Program-made: the position numbers and the translations under genes
Assembly: GCA_008477525.1 (NCBI GenBank)
Contig: SPDT01000007.1
Location: 2,790,001-2,854,000, forward strand
Origin: Hypomyces perniciosus
Lineage: Eukaryota; Ascomycota; Sordariomycetes; Hypocreales; Hypocreaceae
Reading direction: 5' to 3'
DNA length: 64,000 bases
The notes under the pieces: model-generated
What the model saw: the letters and a program-made list of their open reading frames with translations, nothing else
The model's database searches: none
What the model was told of the DNA's origin: nothing
Part shown: in pieces, positions 1 to 10,006 of the stretch
Layout of the letters: the number at the start of each line of letters is the position of its first letter
Numbering within the stretch: the stretch's first letter is position 1

Positions 1-1008
1 GAGCTGTTGAAGGAGAGAAGGCGGGTCAGAGTCAGAGTCAGACTTCTTCTCGCCCTTGTTGAGTGTCAAGTCAAGCTCCAACAAGAGTTGGAGGGTTGGG
101 TTGCCAATTGGATGCTTGGCCAGAACCCGAAGGCCGGTGGCATCCATGCCCGAGGTAGAGTCCTGAACGATCTTGTTGGCAGCCATGATGAAGGATTCAG
201 GAACAGCCCTGTTTCCTTGATTCTGCTCATTTGCAGCTGCACCACCGGCCACCGAGATGTTTTCCTTCTTTTTACTCTTGACCAAAGTTCGCGAAGATGA
301 ATCCTCCAGGGGACGTCCAGACAGGACTAGCAAAAGAACCCGCAGAGTGTGTGATGCGAAACGGTCGGTGATGAGGTAGCCTAAGCTGCCCTCCAGCTCA
401 TCTAATGTAGCGAGGAAAAGGCTTTCCATCGATGCCTCTGGCCCCTGGTCCTCAACGCTCGCGCCCGTTGTATCCAGGATGAAGCCAGCCAACTCTTGCG
501 TCACCGCGCCGGCCGATCGCAAGAACAGGGCCTCGCAGCAGTGACTCGCGAAGCGATGTTGAACTAGAGATAGGAAGTGGCCGGCAAAGGCCTCGAAGAG
601 GCGCTTCTTCTGTGCCGTGGTGGCCAGTTGGATCAGTCGCTCCATCAACCTAGAGCAGGACTGGCTGCTGGCCAGCTTCAGCTCTTTGCCCTTGGCCTCT
701 CGGTAGACGCTCTGCAAAAAGACATCTCGCTCCTTGCTGGAGGGGAATTGGTTGAGTTCGAGCATCTCATCCGCCCGACGGAAGTACTCCTGCTCGTCGT
801 CTGCGAGCATACCGAAAAACTCCTTCTCGCCAGCACCATCCTGCTGCCGATACTGTTGTTCCTGCTGGTCGCCATCTTCGAAGCCATTGTCCTCGTCGTT
901 TCGCCGCTGGCGCTTAGTCTCGGAGTCAATGTGCTCCTCCTCTTCGTCCCGTTGCTTTCGCTTTCGCTCTTCGCGGCCGGCGCCTCGTTTTGTTCGTGGT
1001 TTCGGCAT
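1..1008 (-). CDS. NOP9: Nucleolar protein NOP9 (Pumilio-type), 5' part
   Basis: This is an RNA-binding nucleolar protein of the Pumilio-repeat class that in yeast is needed for 18S rRNA maturation. The minus-strand frame opens with MPKPRTKRGAGREERKRK at 1008 and stays open to the window edge (336 codons), so only the N-terminal half is present. The order is a basic/acidic low-complexity head, the block EFFGMLADDEQEYFRRAD, then the first Puf-like repeats (LKLASSQSCSRLMERLI, HRFASHCCEALFL, TDRFASHTLRVLL), all typical of fungal Nop9. No intron is needed. The 5' side faces the 3' end of the decarboxylase gene. Plus-strand ORFs over this stretch are shadows. The identification is by remembered family sequence and is firm. 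Confidence 0.93.
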   Translation of the reverse strand, partial: MPKPRTKRGAGREERKRKQRDEEEEHIDSETKRQRRNDEDNGFEDGDQQEQQYRQQDGAGEKEFFGMLADDEQEYFRRADEMLELNQFPSSKERDVFLQSVYREAKGKELKLASSQSCSRLMERLIQLATTAQKKRLFEAFAGHFLSLVQHRFASHCCEALFLRSAGAVTQELAGFILDTTGASVEDQGPEASMESLFLATLDELEGSLGYLITDRFASHTLRVLLLVLSGRPLEDSSSRTLVKSKKKENISVAGGAAANEQNQGNRAVPESFIMAANKIVQDSTSGMDATGLRVLAKHPIGNPTLQLLLELDLTLNKGEKKSDSDSDPPSLLQQL

Positions 1009-1504
1009 TCTGGAGGCTCCCAATTGACGTTTAGGTGTTGAGAGAGTGAATGGTACAGTGGGGTGTCGAAGTTCGTCCAGAACTTTTTTTTTTCTGGGCC
1101 AGGTTCTAGCCAACTGATAAGATCTTATCGGTGGTACCTTAGTACCTATGTAGCGTCGGCTCCAGTGACAGTCTAGCGCGGTTCATCTCTTGTTCTCATC
1201 TCATCTCAATGTCCGACTTATGTACAATCTACTCGACAATTTTTTATTGTGATACGTATAATGATTTGTTTTCTATGAGATGCAAAGGGGAAACCGCCCA
1301 AATCCAAGTTAATCTATCTAAATCGTTCGTCGTTTCGCTCTAGCTTCTATTCGTGCTCTAAGAACTTCGGTCCCCTGTGGGTTCAAAAGCACCTATCTAT
1401 CTATCTTCGTCCATGCAAGAATCTATAATCTGCCCTTCTATTTCGTCATTTTTATTTTTATTTCTCTTTTTGGTCGTGCAGTCATTGCGTGTGAGTATGT
1501 GCTT
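1009..1504. other. Intergenic: NOP9 upstream region and decarboxylase 3' flank
   Basis: There is no coding signal. It holds a T-rich tract near 1083-1092 and AT-rich sequence downstream of the decarboxylase stop. It must contain the NOP9 promoter and the decarboxylase 3' UTR, but no specific site stands out. Confidence 0.5.
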
Positions 1505-3228
1505 TCAGGCCACTTCCTGGCCGACTTCTTCCAGAGCTTTGGCCAGACCCTCGACTGTCCCATGAAGTGTCTGGATATTGACCACTACTCTCAGGAAACT
1601 GCCCTTGTCGCCAGGAGCATAGTCGACCATGAAACCCCTCCCAACTAGCTTGTGGGCAATCTCTTGCGTTCTTCTTGTGTTTGTGTTGGCGTCATCAGAC
1701 AGGTTGCCCTTGGGAGCGTAATAGAAACAGACTTGCAGACAAGGGGGCGGATACGCCGACACCATAGCAAAGTTTCCCGTTTTTTCCAGCAGCCTGAAGA
1801 AATAGCTGGCCATGTCAAAGGCATGGTCGATCTGCCGCTCGAAGCCATTGGCACCATAGTACAGCCAAGCCAAAGCGACCTTCAGACTGTCACCGCGCCG
1901 ACCGCACTGGAGTGTCAAATCCGCCAGGTCCCAAACCTCGTCGTCCTCGCCACGATGGAATAAGTATCCCGCTGCTGTGTTGTTGGCCCGGTTGAAGACT
2001 CTCATGTCCGGGCCCAGCAGAAACGAGCATGTGGCCGGAACATTCATCATCTTGTGCGGGTTGACGGTCAGCGAGTCGGCCAAGTGTGAGCCCCTGAGCT
2101 TCCATTTTTGCTTCTCTGAGAAGATGACGCTGCCGCCCCAGCTTCCGTCGATGTGCATCCACATGCCGAACTCTTTGCAGATGCGGGATATCTCTTCAAA
2201 TGGTTCGAAGGAGCCCTTCACTGTTGTGCCGGCTGTTGCGTTGACGTATAATGGCGTCTTACCCTGGCCCTTGGCGCGCTGAACGAGCTCTCGAAGAGCT
2301 TCCGGTTTCATTCTGCCTTCGTCGTCGATGGGGACAGCCCATACGCTCGAGGAGCCCATACCGCAGATCATGGCGGCCTTTTCGACGGAGTAGTGGCCGT
2401 GGGCGCTGGTGAAGACAACAAAGTCATATTTTCTATCACCCGACGTCTTAGATTCGGGATACAATGTGTTCCGAGCAATGACAAGAGATGTCAGGTTTGA
2501 AGCGCTTCCACCTTGGCATGAGATACCACCAGCAAAGGGCCCGGTGAAGCCAAAGAGGCTGGCAAAGGCTCTTGTCGTTGTCTTTTCCACCACGGTCAAT
2601 GCTGGGGAGACGTGGTAGACATGTAACTTGGCTTCTGTTTAGAAGATGGCCCTAAGCACTGAGGGGAAGTGAGGTTCTTACATTGGTGTTCAAGACAGAA
2701 AGGAGGACATCCGAAATCACTCCGACCTGGTTGAAAATTAGTATGCCGTTTCATGTCTAATCAATGCATTGATGCTTACGGGCGTGTTGCTTGCGTATAG
2801 CTTGTCCAAGAACCCCTGATCCCAGGTATTGACGCTGTACTTGAGAATCTTCTCAATGCCCTGGAGGAGACCATCTTTGCCGAGGCCCTCATCGGGAAGT
2901 ATCAATTTTAACCTGGCAACAAGGTCCGAAGGCTTCTGTGAATCTACCAGAACATTTTGTGGGGAGCCATTGGAATTGAGACCGAGGTTGCCTGTGAGCT
3001 TGTAGCTTGCGGCCTCATCAGCTGCTTTGATGAATGGGATGATGAGTTGTTGAACAGCATCCAGCAGCTTAATTAGGACAAAAAGTTGAAAGGAATTAGC
3101 AATTGGTGTTGACTTAATAGACTTAATGCAAGTGAGTAATAACTTACATCAGCCGTCTCCTCAGCCCTATGGAGCTGAGAGGCCTTGCCATTGGATTGGG
3201 GGTTGTCGTTTGTCGTACCCGCAGTCAT
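1505..3228 (-). CDS. PLP-dependent group II decarboxylase (glutamate/cysteine-sulfinate decarboxylase-like)
   Basis: This is a pyridoxal-phosphate enzyme of the aromatic-L-amino-acid/glutamate decarboxylase superfamily. The exact substrate (glutamate, cysteine sulfinate, aspartate) cannot be fixed from sequence. Four exons on the minus strand, 3148-3228, 2780-3067, 2682-2726 and 1505-2626, give about 511 aa, the usual size. The introns start GTAAGT, GTAAGC and GTAAGA. The start MTAGTTNDNPQSNGK is the first ATG of the open first exon. Diagnostic blocks are GGSASNL, HGHYSVEKAA, MHIDGSWGGS (PLP-contacting Asp near residue 298) and TVNPHKMM with the Schiff-base lysine near residue 330. The C-terminal part is continuous to the stop at 1505. 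Exon 4 is read as starting with Leu-His-Val-Tyr. Confidence 0.88.
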
Positions 3229-6071
3229 TGTAACGTCAAGATACACGTAGGTATTGAAGAGAGGAAGTCAATGTCAAGTTGTGATTATTGAAGGTCCAAT
3301 CATGGGCCTAAAATCGCTCATCAATAACAGTCGAGAATGAGCATGTAAGATGAAGAGAAAATAAATAAAGAAGAATCACAACAGAGGCGTGAAATACTCG
3401 GATGACAGCCCATATTGCCAAGTGCGTTAGATGTCAGGACTTGGAGTTAAACCACGTCAACCGAGCGTTTACCGCCCAAACATGCAAAACATGCTCATCC
3501 TGATGGCAAACGTGCAAGTTGGCTAGCAGCAATAACTATACCCCATATTGGCGCCATCTTGCACCATTAGCTCAACATCTGTCGTCTTTGGCGGGCTGCG
3601 AAGTACGCAGTAATTACAAGACTGCTGATTTGGGTGGGTCATCCTGGATATTTGAAACCATTGGATATATACGAAGTACGGAGTACTACGGAGTAGTATT
3701 GCCTGAATCTGATGGTTAAGATGCTGTCGTCCTACCCGGTATGGCTTGGGGGCTGCTAGGAAATGTTTCATCACCTAGGCGGTAGATAGGAGGTTATGCC
3801 AATCTGTTACACGTTCGCATTGTTTGTTTTCTATGCACGGAGTACTCCGTACTAGCAAACAGGTCGAGGACGCCAAGGCTTAGTCAAGGCGAATGGAGGC
3901 GCTGACGTATGACGAGCTCTCAGTGGATGACATGACATCACGGCCGAATCGGAGGGTTTCTTACATACATACTTCATACACATATGCAACTCACAATCTG
4001 ACATGCCTGATAGTATTACGTACATATTTATCCAAATGCCAGCGATTCACAGTTACACGGCATAAAATATTGGTGGGGTTTGCGGTCCAATACTACGAAT
4101 AGTGCGTTTGCCTGCATGTAAGTCACCTTGGCTGCATCGCGATGACGGAGCGTTTTTATCACGTCCATCACAGCCAAAGAGGTGACAACAGCTGCTTGCT
4201 CATAGGGTGGGTGCCTTTCTTGCCGGCATCACAATTTCCGACATTGTGCTATTCAATTCTCGTATTTTTACTACATACTATTACTTCGTACCTCGTACCG
4301 TAGATTTTCGCTTACGAGGCCAGTCAATTCGGCTCCAGGCCGTGTGGCGCAAGTAATAAGTCAGATGCATGCTAGGAATCTCACTTGAGATAATATCACA
4401 GATCCGATATCCCACGACTAATGATATACGAGTACTCGTACCTACGAGTACTAGTTTCCCGCCCCTGGCCAAGGCGGCCAAATGTCCCGAACCTTGCATC
4501 ACTGCCCGGAATGATAAAAAGAAAAAAAATCAGCCGTCGCTTCGCTTGCGGGTAGAGAAGATCTGGGGGGTGAAATGGCGCCACATCATTTACAAGCTGT
4601 CTATCTATCCATCAGCGGTCACGAATATACGAAGTGTACGGAGTACAAGAAGCACATTGTAATATTCGTATGCCTGGTAGACGAGTATCAGGTCCACCCC
4701 AGACAATACCTAGATGTCTCGGTGTAAATGCTCCCTCGGTGCCTTGGGAACCGCCAAAAAGCAACGATGGCCTGGACCAGATGCGAAGAGTAGTTCGGAG
4801 TAGTAGTAGGCACGCGACACAAGTAAAGGGATCTGATCGTCCGTCTGACTCTTGTCAAGCTCCCAACCTCCGCTATGGCGTTTTGCTTCACGGCCTGTCA
4901 TATCTATCTATATCATGGCAATTTGATCTGTCATTGTTCCCCTGATCAGGGAGGGGGGTTCTTGGGTCTCGGCCCGGTCTTGGTCTTGTTTGCCCTTTTC
5001 TAACCACCACGATTTAAAGTGTCAGGATGATTTACATGTAGTACTGTAATATTATGTCCCCAGTGACGAGCCACTTTTATTCTTCTGCTACTAATCCAGA
5101 CTCATCAATTACTACTGTACTGTACTGTACTAGTAGTGTACTAACTAGTACTACTATCGAGCAAGGCCCCACGTGGTAAACATATCCATCCCATTCTCGC
5201 TAATATCCGTGATTTCAGACAAAACGGCTGGGCTCAAATCCAGCCACAGCGATATTATGAGAACCCCCCCCCTGGCCAGATCCCAATCAATGCCTTTATC
5301 GGCTTCGCCGCAACGCCTCCAACCACCACACAGACACGCTTCCATTCGCGAAGTCACGCTAGGGAAGGGGACCTGGAGAGGAGTGGAAAAAAAAAAAAGA
5401 ATGGGCTGCTCCCCCTTTGCTAAGTTTGCTTTGGCGCGATCCGTGTGCTTTCTTCCTCCACGGCTAAGCACAACTACCCCTGAATCTAATTGTACGGAGT
5501 ACCTTCGTATTAATATCTGCGATAAACCGCCTGCTACCATCCCGGGCTCTTGGCCTCGCTTCCTCCAATCCCTTGCCATCCTGACGCTGCATCCTGGGAA
5601 AAATCGCCTGCAGTTGTCTCTCTTTTACTCCGTATTATCTACGAGTACGGAGTAATAGTGCATGGCTACGACTCCATACCGCTTCTCTCCCGCCTCTCTC
5701 CCGCCACCAGCAAGTTATATATAGAAAACCCGGTCTCTATCTCTCGTCATTCTCTCGATTTCTCTCTCTCCCGCGTCTAGCATTCCTGTTGCTCTATTTT
5801 TTTCTTCTTCTTCTCTGCTTTTACCACTGTTCCAAAGCCCCTGTTTATCGAGGAAACGAGCTACGATTTCCCACCCCTCCATCTGCAAACGATCTGCACG
5901 ACATACTGCCAGAACACATACGACATTATACCATCACCACACATATAAGACGATACCTCTTACGGTCGCATACAACATAGACAAACAAACATACATCGTA
6001 CACCTAGACAAGCGAGCGCTTTACACTTGTACACTTGTACACTTACACGCTTATACCCTCTTGGCGCTGCC
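3229..6071. other. Long intergenic region upstream of the Ras-like gene
   Basis: This is 2.8 kb without a convincing gene; the ORFs in it are short, overlapping and without family features. It carries many TACGGAGTA/TACTCCGTA-type elements (3677-3685, 3687-3695, 3837-3850, 4637-4645, 5493-5501, 5626-5634, 5646-5654) and a related 14-bp palindrome TACGAGTACTCGTA at 4427-4440. The last 350 bp look like a promoter and leader for the downstream GTPase. Confidence 0.6.
5716..5776 (+). promoter_or_regulatory. Probable core promoter of the Ras-like gene
   Basis: A TATATA box (TTATATATAG around 5715-5724) is followed at once by a long pyrimidine-rich CT tract (5731-5776). Both are common around fungal transcription starts. 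This would give a 5' leader of roughly 300 nt before the ATG at 6072. Function is inferred from position only. Confidence 0.45.
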
Positions 6072-6863
6072 ATGGCCGCTCAAACACAACCTCCAGTCCC
6101 CATCTCCATCACCATCTGCGGTGATGGCGGCTGCGGTAAATCCTCCATCACCCTCCGCCTCGTCCGCTCCCAATGGACCTCCGAATACGACCCGACCATC
6201 GAAGACAACTACAGCGTCACCCGTCGCATTGATGGCACCACATACCACCTCTCCCTCACAGATACCGCCGGCCAGGAGGAATACCGCGGCATGTGGGCGG
6301 CATCCAATCTCGGCGCCGACGCATTCCTCATGGTCTACGACATCACCTCGCGCGACTCGCTCGATGCGCTGCAGTACTTTGACGATCTCATCGACATGGA
6401 GGCTGAAACGCGCCTCGACAACGCCGAGCGCGCGCGCCGCGCCGGCATAAATCCCGCCCACACCGGCTCCGGCGCGGGCTCTAGAACCGTGCCGCCCGTC
6501 AAGATTGTCGCGGGCAACAAGTGCGATCTTCAAGAGAGCCGACAGGTCCCCGCGGCGGTGGGACTCGAGTGGGCGCGCAAACGCGGCTGCGGCTTCATGG
6601 AGACGAGCGCTCGGCTCGAAGTCAACATCGAAGAGACCTTTGCGCTCATCGTGCGGCGCGTGGTGGAGAGGAGACACCTGGCCGAGATGGGCATCATGGA
6701 TAACACGGAGATGAACGCGAGGGGCATGACCAAGCCGCTGACGCCGTTGCCTGTCGGGATTGAGGACGAGAAGCGTGGTCCGGGCCTCCGAGGGCCGATG
6801 TTGAATGGGGAGAAAGTCGGGCGAGGACATGGAGGCTTCTGGAAGAAGTTACGGTGTTGGTGA
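6072..6863 (+). CDS. Ras-family small GTPase with an internal insertion and no CAAX box
   Basis: This is a single-exon small GTPase of 263 aa. All G-boxes are visible: the P-loop GDGGCGKSS (G1), YDPTIEDNY (effector/G2), DTAGQEEY with the catalytic Gln (G3), NKCDL (G4) and ETSA (G5). It is closest to Ras rather than Rho or Rab. Between switch II and G4 there is an extra stretch (ETRLDNAERARRAGINPAH and following residues), so the protein is longer than H-Ras. The tail is basic and ends KKLRCW, so there is no CAAX farnesylation motif. I chose the ATG in the context gccATGGCC at 6072. An in-frame ATG at 6027 would add 15 residues with no Ras character. Its role in signalling is inferred from the family. 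Confidence 0.85.
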   Translation: MAAQTQPPVPISITICGDGGCGKSSITLRLVRSQWTSEYDPTIEDNYSVTRRIDGTTYHLSLTDTAGQEEYRGMWAASNLGADAFLMVYDITSRDSLDALQYFDDLIDMEAETRLDNAERARRAGINPAHTGSGAGSRTVPPVKIVAGNKCDLQESRQVPAAVGLEWARKRGCGFMETSARLEVNIEETFALIVRRVVERRHLAEMGIMDNTEMNARGMTKPLTPLPVGIEDEKRGPGLRGPMLNGEKVGRGHGGFWKKLRCW

Positions 6864-7557
6864 AGACGGAGAGGCTGTTGCAAGATGCAACAGCAACAGC
6901 CTTGGAGTGTCGTGATTTGGAGCGAGAGAGTTTCTATTGTTTGGTTTTTATTTGGCTTTACAGATACCATGGTTATGCTTTGGCGTTGGGGAGTAAGATT
7001 GGGCTGGCTGTTTATTATCCCGTGTCATGTTGATGATGATGGGAATGGTGTCTCGACCACGACGATTATTTACGAGACAAAAGGGTTGCGGTCACAGCTT
7101 CATGTACATACATGTTGTAACTGACTGCTGCAAAAGGGGGTGTACTGGAAAATTACTGGAGCGATTTGAACGGTTATTGATTTGATTGATGATGACGTTT
7201 TACTTACCATATATAATTACTTACTGCTGTTGCTTTGCTGGGAAGAATCTTGGCCATGCACATACTGCCGAATCATGCTGTGCATAGAAAGAGGAAGCTG
7301 CCTGCTCGAGCTTCTATCGGGTCCTGTGAAAGATATTAACTTGTAGAAGAGAAAAAAAACTTGATATTACCTAGCTCCCGAGTGAAGAGAAGAAGAACAG
7401 CTTGAGCAGAGATATCCCACGCACATCTATGAGCATGGCAAGGACCGCTGTATATATTATCCCGATCACAACAAACATTACCCTTCCCAGTGCAAGTAAG
7501 CCCAGTCACAAACAAGAAAAAACGCCAATAGTAGTACTACCCTTGAGGCAGATGTCA
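6864..7557. other. Convergent intergenic region
   Basis: This is the 3' flank of the Ras-like gene (plus) and of the AMMECR1 gene (minus). It is AT-rich with no coding signal; it presumably holds both 3' UTRs. Confidence 0.5.
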
Positions 7558-8353
7558 TCACTGCTTGCTGGAGACCCAGTCCCTCCACTTCTTGAACTCC
7601 GGATAGTCCAGGCTGATCTTCTTGCCCTGATACCGCGCCACCTTGAGCTCCAGATCCCTCCACCGCGACCGGCTGCCCATCCACCCAGCCTTGCGGATGA
7701 GACTAAACAGTGTCTCCTCCTTCGTCCAGTCCTGCTCCAGGGCCACGTCCGGGAGATACGTCGCGCCGTAGCGGCGGCCCCGGTCGGAGAAGGACAGGCG
7801 AATGCCGTGTGTGCCGATCTCCCAGTCGTAGGCATCGTCAGCCTCTTCGAAGTCGGTCAGCAGCGTAACGGCGGCCTGGAGCGTAGGCAGCTCGTCCTTG
7901 GACACGGGTGCGAAGCGAGTGTCCTGCAGGGCCGAGATCAGGGCGTACTCGGGCAGGCCGTGGGAAAGGGACTGGGCCTCGAAGGTGCCGATGCAGCCTC
8001 GGAGAGAGGTTTCGCCGTCTCCTTCGACGGTGTTTCCAGGTCACGAAGAGGGGTGCAGAGGCGGGAGCTGTGTCAGGGAGGGAGGATGTGGAGGTTGCGG
8101 GAGTGGAGGCTGCGGCTGCGAGGAGGGAGGTGGATGAGGAAGAAGAGGACGGCGTGGAAGAGATGCTATCGGCGGCAACGCGGAGGAGGGCAGGGTCTCT
8201 GAGCGGCGTCTCGAAGCTGCTACTGCTGCTACTGCTGCTGGTCTTGTATGCAGCCCACGAGGACTGGACTTCTTCAAGGGAGAGAGGCTTGCGGTTGTTG
8301 AGATCGGCGTCGAGGGCCTCGAAGCATACGAGACAGTGCTCGACAGATGCCAT
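7558..8353 (-). CDS. AMMECR1-domain protein, reading frame broken by one extra base
   Basis: This is an AMMECR1-family protein, a conserved domain whose biochemical role is unclear. The minus frame starts MASVEHCLVCFEALDADL at 8353, passes a serine-rich linker, and reaches APLFVTW. It then runs into arginine-rich nonsense (HRRRRRRN). Dropping one A from the AAA run (plus TTT at 8033-8035) restores WNTVEGDGETSLRGCIG, the AMMECR1 core with the family hallmark LRGCIGTFEAQ. It then continues in frame through RFAPVSKDELP, DWEIGTHGIRLSF and RYGATYLPDVA to the stop at 7558. The span is 796 nt, exactly one more than 265 codons. No GT..AG intron repairs it. It is either a sequencing/assembly indel or a recent pseudogene; intact length would be about 264 aa. 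Confidence 0.85.
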
Positions 8354-9746
8354 TTTGGGCGGTTCAGCTGGTCAGATGCAGTACAAGCAAGAAGAGGGAG
8401 TAGGATCAAGATTTAAATGCAAAGGAAACCAGAGAGCACTGTTAGGCAGAGAGGATGATGGAGGATGATGTTATTCAAGCTCAGCTGCCCTGCCCACACC
8501 CCCCCACCTTGTACCCCGCCATGCCTGACTCGCGACAGCTTCACAGCTACTCGGAGCCGAGTTGAGAGCCACGATGTGGCTTTTCATGTGATGACCAGTG
8601 GCGCAGGAGCTCTAGAATCGATAAGCTGGCTGTTTCTTGTTCCACCGTCTCCTATCCTAGGTAACCGAAACAACACAGCTTTGCCTCAAACAGTCCACCA
8701 AACATTGGTGTTGCGAGGCTGTGGTCACTGTATTGCTTTTTCTGAGTCGCATCACCTATGTAGATCGTATTCACTCCTCACGGAGTAGGTACTTTGCACT
8801 AGCTTCGATTGACTGTGGATGAGCATCCAAACAAAACAGCACAACCAACCACATAAGAATGCTCCCAACAGCAACAATGAATGGACTAAATACAATCCTT
8901 AGTATCGCATACATTTCAATACTTCTGATTCTAAATCGGTTCAACTCTTTTCTTTCATATTTTTCTAGTTCTTTTGATGCATCGCAGAATGCGCCCGCCG
9001 CCATTTGCACCACGTCATGCTTCATCCCTAAACTCCCTGAAACCACTCAAGTCTACAGAAAGTCGGGCCTCCCTCTGCAAGGCAAACTTTTGGAGAAGTA
9101 TGCATCATATAAAGCCAAATCCCCCTTTGGTTCATCTTTTTCAACCGGAAATTCATGCAAGCGGTTGTTTGATCACTGGTAGTGGCGGGTCCAAAAAGTC
9201 CTGAAGCACGCCTGTGTTTCAGACACTGCCCCCTTCTCCGTGTCGCCAACTTACACCCTCACCATTATCAATATGTCCCATCAACGATTTCTGATAATAG
9301 ATTACGGAGCACTACTATCACTATTATTGCCTACCGTCTCTGGGAATCCCCCGTGCCGCCTGCCCTCGTTTCGCCAATACCCGAGACGGCCGGCCGCCCA
9401 ATCGGAGGCCCAACAACATTCGAGCCAGTAAGGACTCGGAGATGCTATTATGAGTGCTACACTTTTGGTCTCAACTCTCAACTTGTGTTTGGGGATATCC
9501 GTCGACATGTCGTTTTTGTTTGATATGAAACAAGAGTTGACGATCCCTGAGTCGTGACCTGCTATACAAATAAAGACCCTTTCCCAGTGAGTGATCCCAC
9601 CATCTCCTAGACTTTTACTCTTTTTCATCTCCCAATCTCTACCACCCCACAAGCCTCTCCCTTTTGTATTCTTCCGTGCTTCTTTTTTGTTTCTTTGTCG
9701 CCGGTCGACTTTCTTTTCAACAGTACATATCATCATATTATCCAAA
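8354..9746. other. Divergent intergenic region
   Basis: This is 1.4 kb between the AMMECR1 gene (minus) and the secreted-peptide gene (plus). ORFs of 70-110 codons overlap on both strands but show no family signature. A TATA-like TATACAAATA near 9562-9571 and a CT-rich stretch (about 9590-9700) precede the ATG at 9747 and probably belong to its promoter and leader. Confidence 0.5.
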
Positions 9747-10006
9747 ATGCAGTTCTCTGTCTTGGCCGTCTTCTCTCTTGTGGCTGTTGCCCTTGCTACC
9801 CCCCACGGTATGTCCAGAACTAACATTAAAAGCGAATGGCCAACACCAGAATGCTAATTAATGCCTTTGGTCCAGGCATTGTCAAGCGTGATGTTGTCAG
9901 CAACCAAGTCACTGTTGAGAGCGCTTCCATGACCGACAAGGGGGGCAACGTCGTCCCCTTCGACTCCAAGAACGTCTTCCAGGCCGCCAAGGACAAGGGT
10001 CTGTAA
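9747..10006 (+). CDS. Small secreted peptide (63 aa)
   Basis: Two exons, 9747-9807 and 9876-10006, are joined across a 68-nt GTATGT..CAG intron with a GCTAAT-type branch region. They encode 63 aa. Residues 1-17 (MQFSVLAVFSLVAVALA) form a clear signal peptide. A Lys-Arg pair follows closely (TPHGIVKRDVV) and could be a Kex2-type processing site. The mature part is about 40 residues, without cysteines, ending AAKDKGL. The ATG has a good context (ccaaaATGC) after a pyrimidine-rich leader. I do not recognise a named family. Small secreted proteins of this size are frequent in hypocrealean fungi, and a role outside the cell or in the wall is inference. Confidence 0.75.

Noticed and set aside
577..1041. 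154-codon plus-strand ORF
   Set aside because: It is the antisense shadow of NOP9, whose minus frame is recognisable throughout.
5173..5655. 160-codon plus-strand ORF upstream of the Ras-like gene
   Set aside because: No domain, mixed low-complexity composition, crosses TACGGAGTA elements, and overlaps an equally long minus ORF.
6051..6830. 259-codon minus-strand ORF
   Set aside because: Exact antisense of the Ras-like GTPase; its length comes from GC-biased third positions.
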